Assembly (NCBI GenBank): GCA_017512985.1
Contig: JAFWEJ010000007.1
Location: forward strand, 27,394 to 91,393
Length of the DNA: 64,000 bases
Direction: 5' to 3'
Source: Clostridia bacterium
GTDB taxonomy: Bacteria > Bacillota > Clostridia > Christensenellales > Aristaeellaceae
Shown here: in pieces, positions 62,301 to 64,000 of the stretch
How positions within the stretch are numbered: the stretch's first letter is position 1
Layout: every line of letters starts with the position of its first letter
Position numbers and translations under genes: made by a program
Notes under the pieces: generated by a model
What the model saw: only the letters and a program-made list of their open reading frames with translations
Databases searched by the model: none
What the model was told of the DNA's origin: nothing

Positions 62301-64000
62301 ACTGTAGCAGTAAAGGACTTGCCGGTTGTGTATTTGTCGGTCTGTCCGACTACCGTAAATGTGTATTCGCCCTTTACAAGATCATAATTGATACCTGTAT
62401 CAAGTCCGTTAACCTTAACGATCTTCTTGATCTTCAGGGCACCCTTGTCGCGGCTGTTGGTTACTACCAGGCTGGTATCAACACTGCCTGTGACATCCAC
62501 AAAGCTGTAGCCGGTTGTAAGATTCGTCTCTCTGATCGTATAGACGATGTCATCGCCATTCACGTTCTTGATCGGCAGTCCGGAGAAGGTGTACTTCTGC
62601 TGTGCCTTTGTCAGCGTTACAACCCTGTCAGCTACATCATTGCTGTCAGCCACCAGCTGGATTGTTGCTGTTGCATCATCAGGCCACGGCAGATCGGTTC
62701 CGTCTGTGTTAACCCACTTCTTCTCAACGGGGATATCCTTCGCACGGTTCGTTATGACAAGCGTCGTTTCAGCGCTGCCCGTGATATCCACAATCTGGTA
62801 CCCGGTTGTCATATCAATTTCTTCAACCGTGTACACAATCGGATTGCCGCTCGCGTTAGTCTTCGGCAGGTCTGTGAAGGTAAAGGTCTTCTGGCTCGCT
62901 GTCAGTTCAGCCGTGTATTCGATCGGATCGCCGTTTGCGTCCTTGGTCATGACAGCATCGTTATCCGCCTTCAGCAGAACCGTCGCGGTTACTCCGTTCG
63001 GCCATTCAATCGCCTGGCCGTTCTGGTTCACCCATTTCTTCTCGATGGATACCGTTCTCGAATCTTCCTTGTTTGTCACTACCAGGCTGGTATCAACACT
63101 GCCTGTAACATTCACAAAGCTGTAGCCGGTTGTGACTTCTTCTTCACGGACGGTATAGACGATGTCGTCACTGTTCGCGTTCTTGATCGGCAGGCCGGAG
63201 AAGGTGTAAGTCTTCTGGCTTTCTGTCAGCGTAATGACCCTGCCAGCCACATCGTCGCTGTCAGCCACCAGCTGGATCTTCGCTGTCGCGCCGCTCGGCC
63301 ACGGCAGTTCAGTTCCGTCGGAGTTCACCCACTTCTTCGCGACCGGGATATCCTTTGCACGGTTCGTAATAGTAAGCGTCGTTTCAGCGCTGCCCGTGAT
63401 ATCCACAATCTGGTACCCGGTTGTCATATCAATTTCTTCAACCGTGTACACAATCGGATTGCCGCTCGCGTTGGTCTTCGGCAGGTCTGTGAAGGTAAAG
63501 GTCTTCTGGCTCGCTGTCAGTTCAGCCGTGTATTCGATCGGATCGCCGTTTGCGTCCTTGGTCATGACAGCATTGTTATCCGCCTTCAGCAGAACCGTCG
63601 CGGTTACTCCGTTCGGCCATTCAATCGCCTGGCCGTTCTGGTTCACCCATTTCTTCTCGATGGATACCGTTCTCGAATCTTCCTTGTTCGTCACTACCAG
63701 GCTGGTCTCAGCGCTGCCCGTGACATCCACAAAGCTGTATCCGGTTGTTACGTTCGTTTCACGGACAGTGTACACGATCGGGTCGCCCGCGTCGTTCGTG
63801 ATCGGCAGGCCCGTGAAGGTGTCCGTCTTCTTGTCCGCGTTCAGCGTCGTGGTCTTACCGCTCACGTCGCTGTTGTCCGCTACCAGCTGGATCGTCGCTT
63901 CGGCGCCGTCCGGCCACGGCAGCTCGGTTCCGTCAGTGTTGACCCACTTCTTCGCAACACTGACATCCCTCGCACGTTCTTTGTTCGTAACCGTATAACC
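59384..64000 (-). CDS. Second giant Cna_B-repeat protein (N-terminus outside window)
   Basis: At least 1538 residues; the frame is open to the right edge. From the edge it has five ~100-residue Cna_B-type domains of two alternating kinds: one with KKWVNTDGTELPWP (three copies, one at the edge) and one with KKWVNQNGQAIEWPNG (two copies). Then come a pilin-like region with KGEYTFTVVGQTDKY and ITNNINVGDLKISKTV, a SpaA-like domain (DKKDVLLPGAEFKVWDEAGE), and four more Cna_B domains. The C-terminus is Pro/Thr/Gly rich (PPGTGKKPKTPG), then LPDYETPLGVEVIINHVGDCFD region without an LPXTG motif, hydrophobic helix or basic tail. It is a probable fibrillar surface protein or backbone pilin; anchoring is unknown. 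Confidence 0.85.
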   Translation of the reverse strand, partial: GYTVTNKERARDVSVAKKWVNTDGTELPWPDGAEATIQLVADNSDVSGKTTTLNADKKTDTFTGLPITNDAGDPIVYTVRETNVTTGYSFVDVTGSAETSLVVTNKEDSRTVSIEKKWVNQNGQAIEWPNGVTATVLLKADNNAVMTKDANGDPIEYTAELTASQKTFTFTDLPKTNASGNPIVYTVEEIDMTTGYQIVDITGSAETTLTITNRAKDIPVAKKWVNSDGTELPWPSGATAKIQLVADSDDVAGRVITLTESQKTYTFSGLPIKNANSDDIVYTVREEEVTTGYSFVNVTGSVDTSLVVTNKEDSRTVSIEKKWVNQNGQAIEWPNGVTATVLLKADNDAVMTKDANGDPIEYTAELTASQKTFTFTDLPKTNASGNPIVYTVEEIDMTTGYQIVDITGSAETTLVITNRAKDIPVEKKWVNTDGTDLPWPDDATATIQLVADSNDVADRVVTLTKAQQKYTFSGLPIKNVNGDDIVYTIRETNLTTGYSFVDVTGSVDTSLVVTNSRDKGALKIKKIVKVNGLDTGINYDLVKGEYTFTVVGQTDKYTTGKSFTATVTINDQGEVSAVSLSDVTDINSISSKDEGGYAVIEGLPTGDYLITEVLASAQKEKGIHLLDQDPADGIVKVIKDGTGDVPVAEITNNINVGDLKISKTVNTTGEVDKEKEFTFTVQLSVPATGNVKLAATYPAVKKIWSEDRTALINDPHTTSVTIGDDGFITPNVVLRAGEFLLIKDLPAEATYKATEIKVGDKEISDGQTVDGYSNSKLVFEGTVSTSGADKTFINTYESNGSIDLYARKILLRRTLAEGMFSFELYRIDKSVDAGGNTIETPVYITTVVNDGAGKIAFEGLNDLKYTQETFGDTPITEVNGQRVKTMTIDYRIIEHIPDGSTDDPKDAAVTYETRPVDITVTLTDDLAGTITATASPDATNPNTDTITITFTNIVTPIMKVDADKKDVLLPGAEFKVWDEAGELMDEFTTRASEAHPLENLEINKIYRLEETVKPNGYLLWKQSCYFMINDQGKVIFNDEKTVDENGLLVSAETSAYIEVNGDGVIVAKDTMKKLSAAIHKVWDDDDNRDGIRGNITVQLLQNGKETKLIKEVELNPDNNWMAMVPNLDAVYVDGEELKEYTYEWTEAAVEGYTPDYSGLVVVSLSNIGTSGTLSTLTNKHTPDTVEISVKKEWEDNDNAANKREPSINVVLYADGKAIETATLDASNNWSANWTELKNCREDDTTREIVYTVAEETVPAGYDCDIRMETGADGELKFTVTNTYDTGKLLLEKEFAIEPWEPFGPDDSPKDIPVYKTWNDNNNKYGNRPEFIKVRLLADGEEKTSDILTEENNWRTVFTGLPRFTETVNEEGKAERHEIAYTITEDPVDWYETEINGFNIRNTYVPEPTSVTVKKVWADNNDEQKKRPTSIAMKLSNGMIVILNAKNKWTATIDDLPTVVNGQPVTYTWTEQTVLGYDLTSVVTEGNTTTFTNTVWKRPETPPGTGKKPKTPGTLEELPDYETPLGVEVIINHVGDCFD
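62757..63700. repeat. 615-bp tandem coding repeat in the second Cna_B gene
   Basis: Matching segments are offset by exactly 615 bases (205 codons, two Cna_B domains): for example GCGTCGTTTC at 62761 and 63376, and TTCTTCTCGA at 63036 and 63651. About 330 bases (62757-63086 against 63372-63701) differ at only a few positions, and the encoded domains differ by two residues. Confidence 0.88.

Overview
This 64 kb window looks like chromosomal DNA of a GC-rich (mid to high 50s % by eye) anaerobic, fermentative bacterium of the Bacillota, class Clostridia, probably an uncultured gut or rumen lineage. The evidence is a ferredoxin-dependent indolepyruvate oxidoreductase (IorAB), a class B sortase with Cna_B-repeat surface proteins, LuxS, VanW, a split ThrE exporter, an AmmeMemoRadiSam cluster, CCA-encoding tRNA genes and canonical sigma-A promoters with AGGAGG-type ribosome binding sites. 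The genus assignment is inference. No rRNA, CRISPR array, phage structural gene or intact insertion sequence is visible, and no gene-free stretch exceeds about 300 bases.

Layout. 1-2837: a heterodimeric ABC exporter; one half is cut by the window edge and the other has a degenerate ATPase site. 2988-10096: a lipid kinase, then a leftward run of iorB, iorA, an acyl-CoA ligase, an RluA pseudouridine synthase and a PAP2 phosphatase. 10206-10396: two tRNA-Ser genes (UGA, GCU). 10637-15330: an MMPL exporter and its secreted partner, divergent from a TetR regulator with a clear shared operator. 15433-18400: a patch of damaged genes (integrase, HNH protein, acetyltransferases). 18397-22513: a LysR regulator divergent from a small redox operon that ends in a secreted cyclophilin-like/aldo-keto reductase fusion. 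22754-34522: two small membrane proteins, a class B sortase and a 3164-residue Cna_B surface protein that overlaps the sortase start. 34798-35322: luxS.

35372-38851: a four-gene, tightly coupled set (flippase-like protein, GT4 glycosyltransferase, GtrA, PlsC-like acyltransferase) suited to membrane glycolipid or lipid-linked sugar synthesis. 38876-41163: an acyltransferase-fold protein and a two-component ThrE exporter. 41261-48737: secreted proteins of unknown role, an AmmeMemoRadiSam pair, a 2-hydroxyacid dehydrogenase and a VanW protein. 48953-55975: parE, parC, ybaB, recR, rmuC and a GlsB-type membrane protein. 56036-59176: galM, nrdR and xylB. 59384-64000: a second giant Cna_B protein that runs off the right edge.

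Themes. (1) Cell-surface investment: two giant Cna_B proteins, one carrying an IPKTG sorting signal next to its sortase and one with no recognisable anchor. (2) Degenerate heptanucleotide arrays (TRTKCAT) in many intergenic gaps, often touching stop codons and once containing a start codon. (3) Legible regulatory DNA: a 20-bp perfect palindrome at the LysR locus, overlapping divergent promoters with a palindrome at the TetR/MMPL locus, and a near-consensus promoter with an operator-like repeat ahead of xylB. I did not find one unmistakable new system. The best candidates are the unanchored Cna_B protein, the heptad arrays, the secreted cyclophilin-like/AKR fusion and the AmmeMemoRadiSam neighbourhood.
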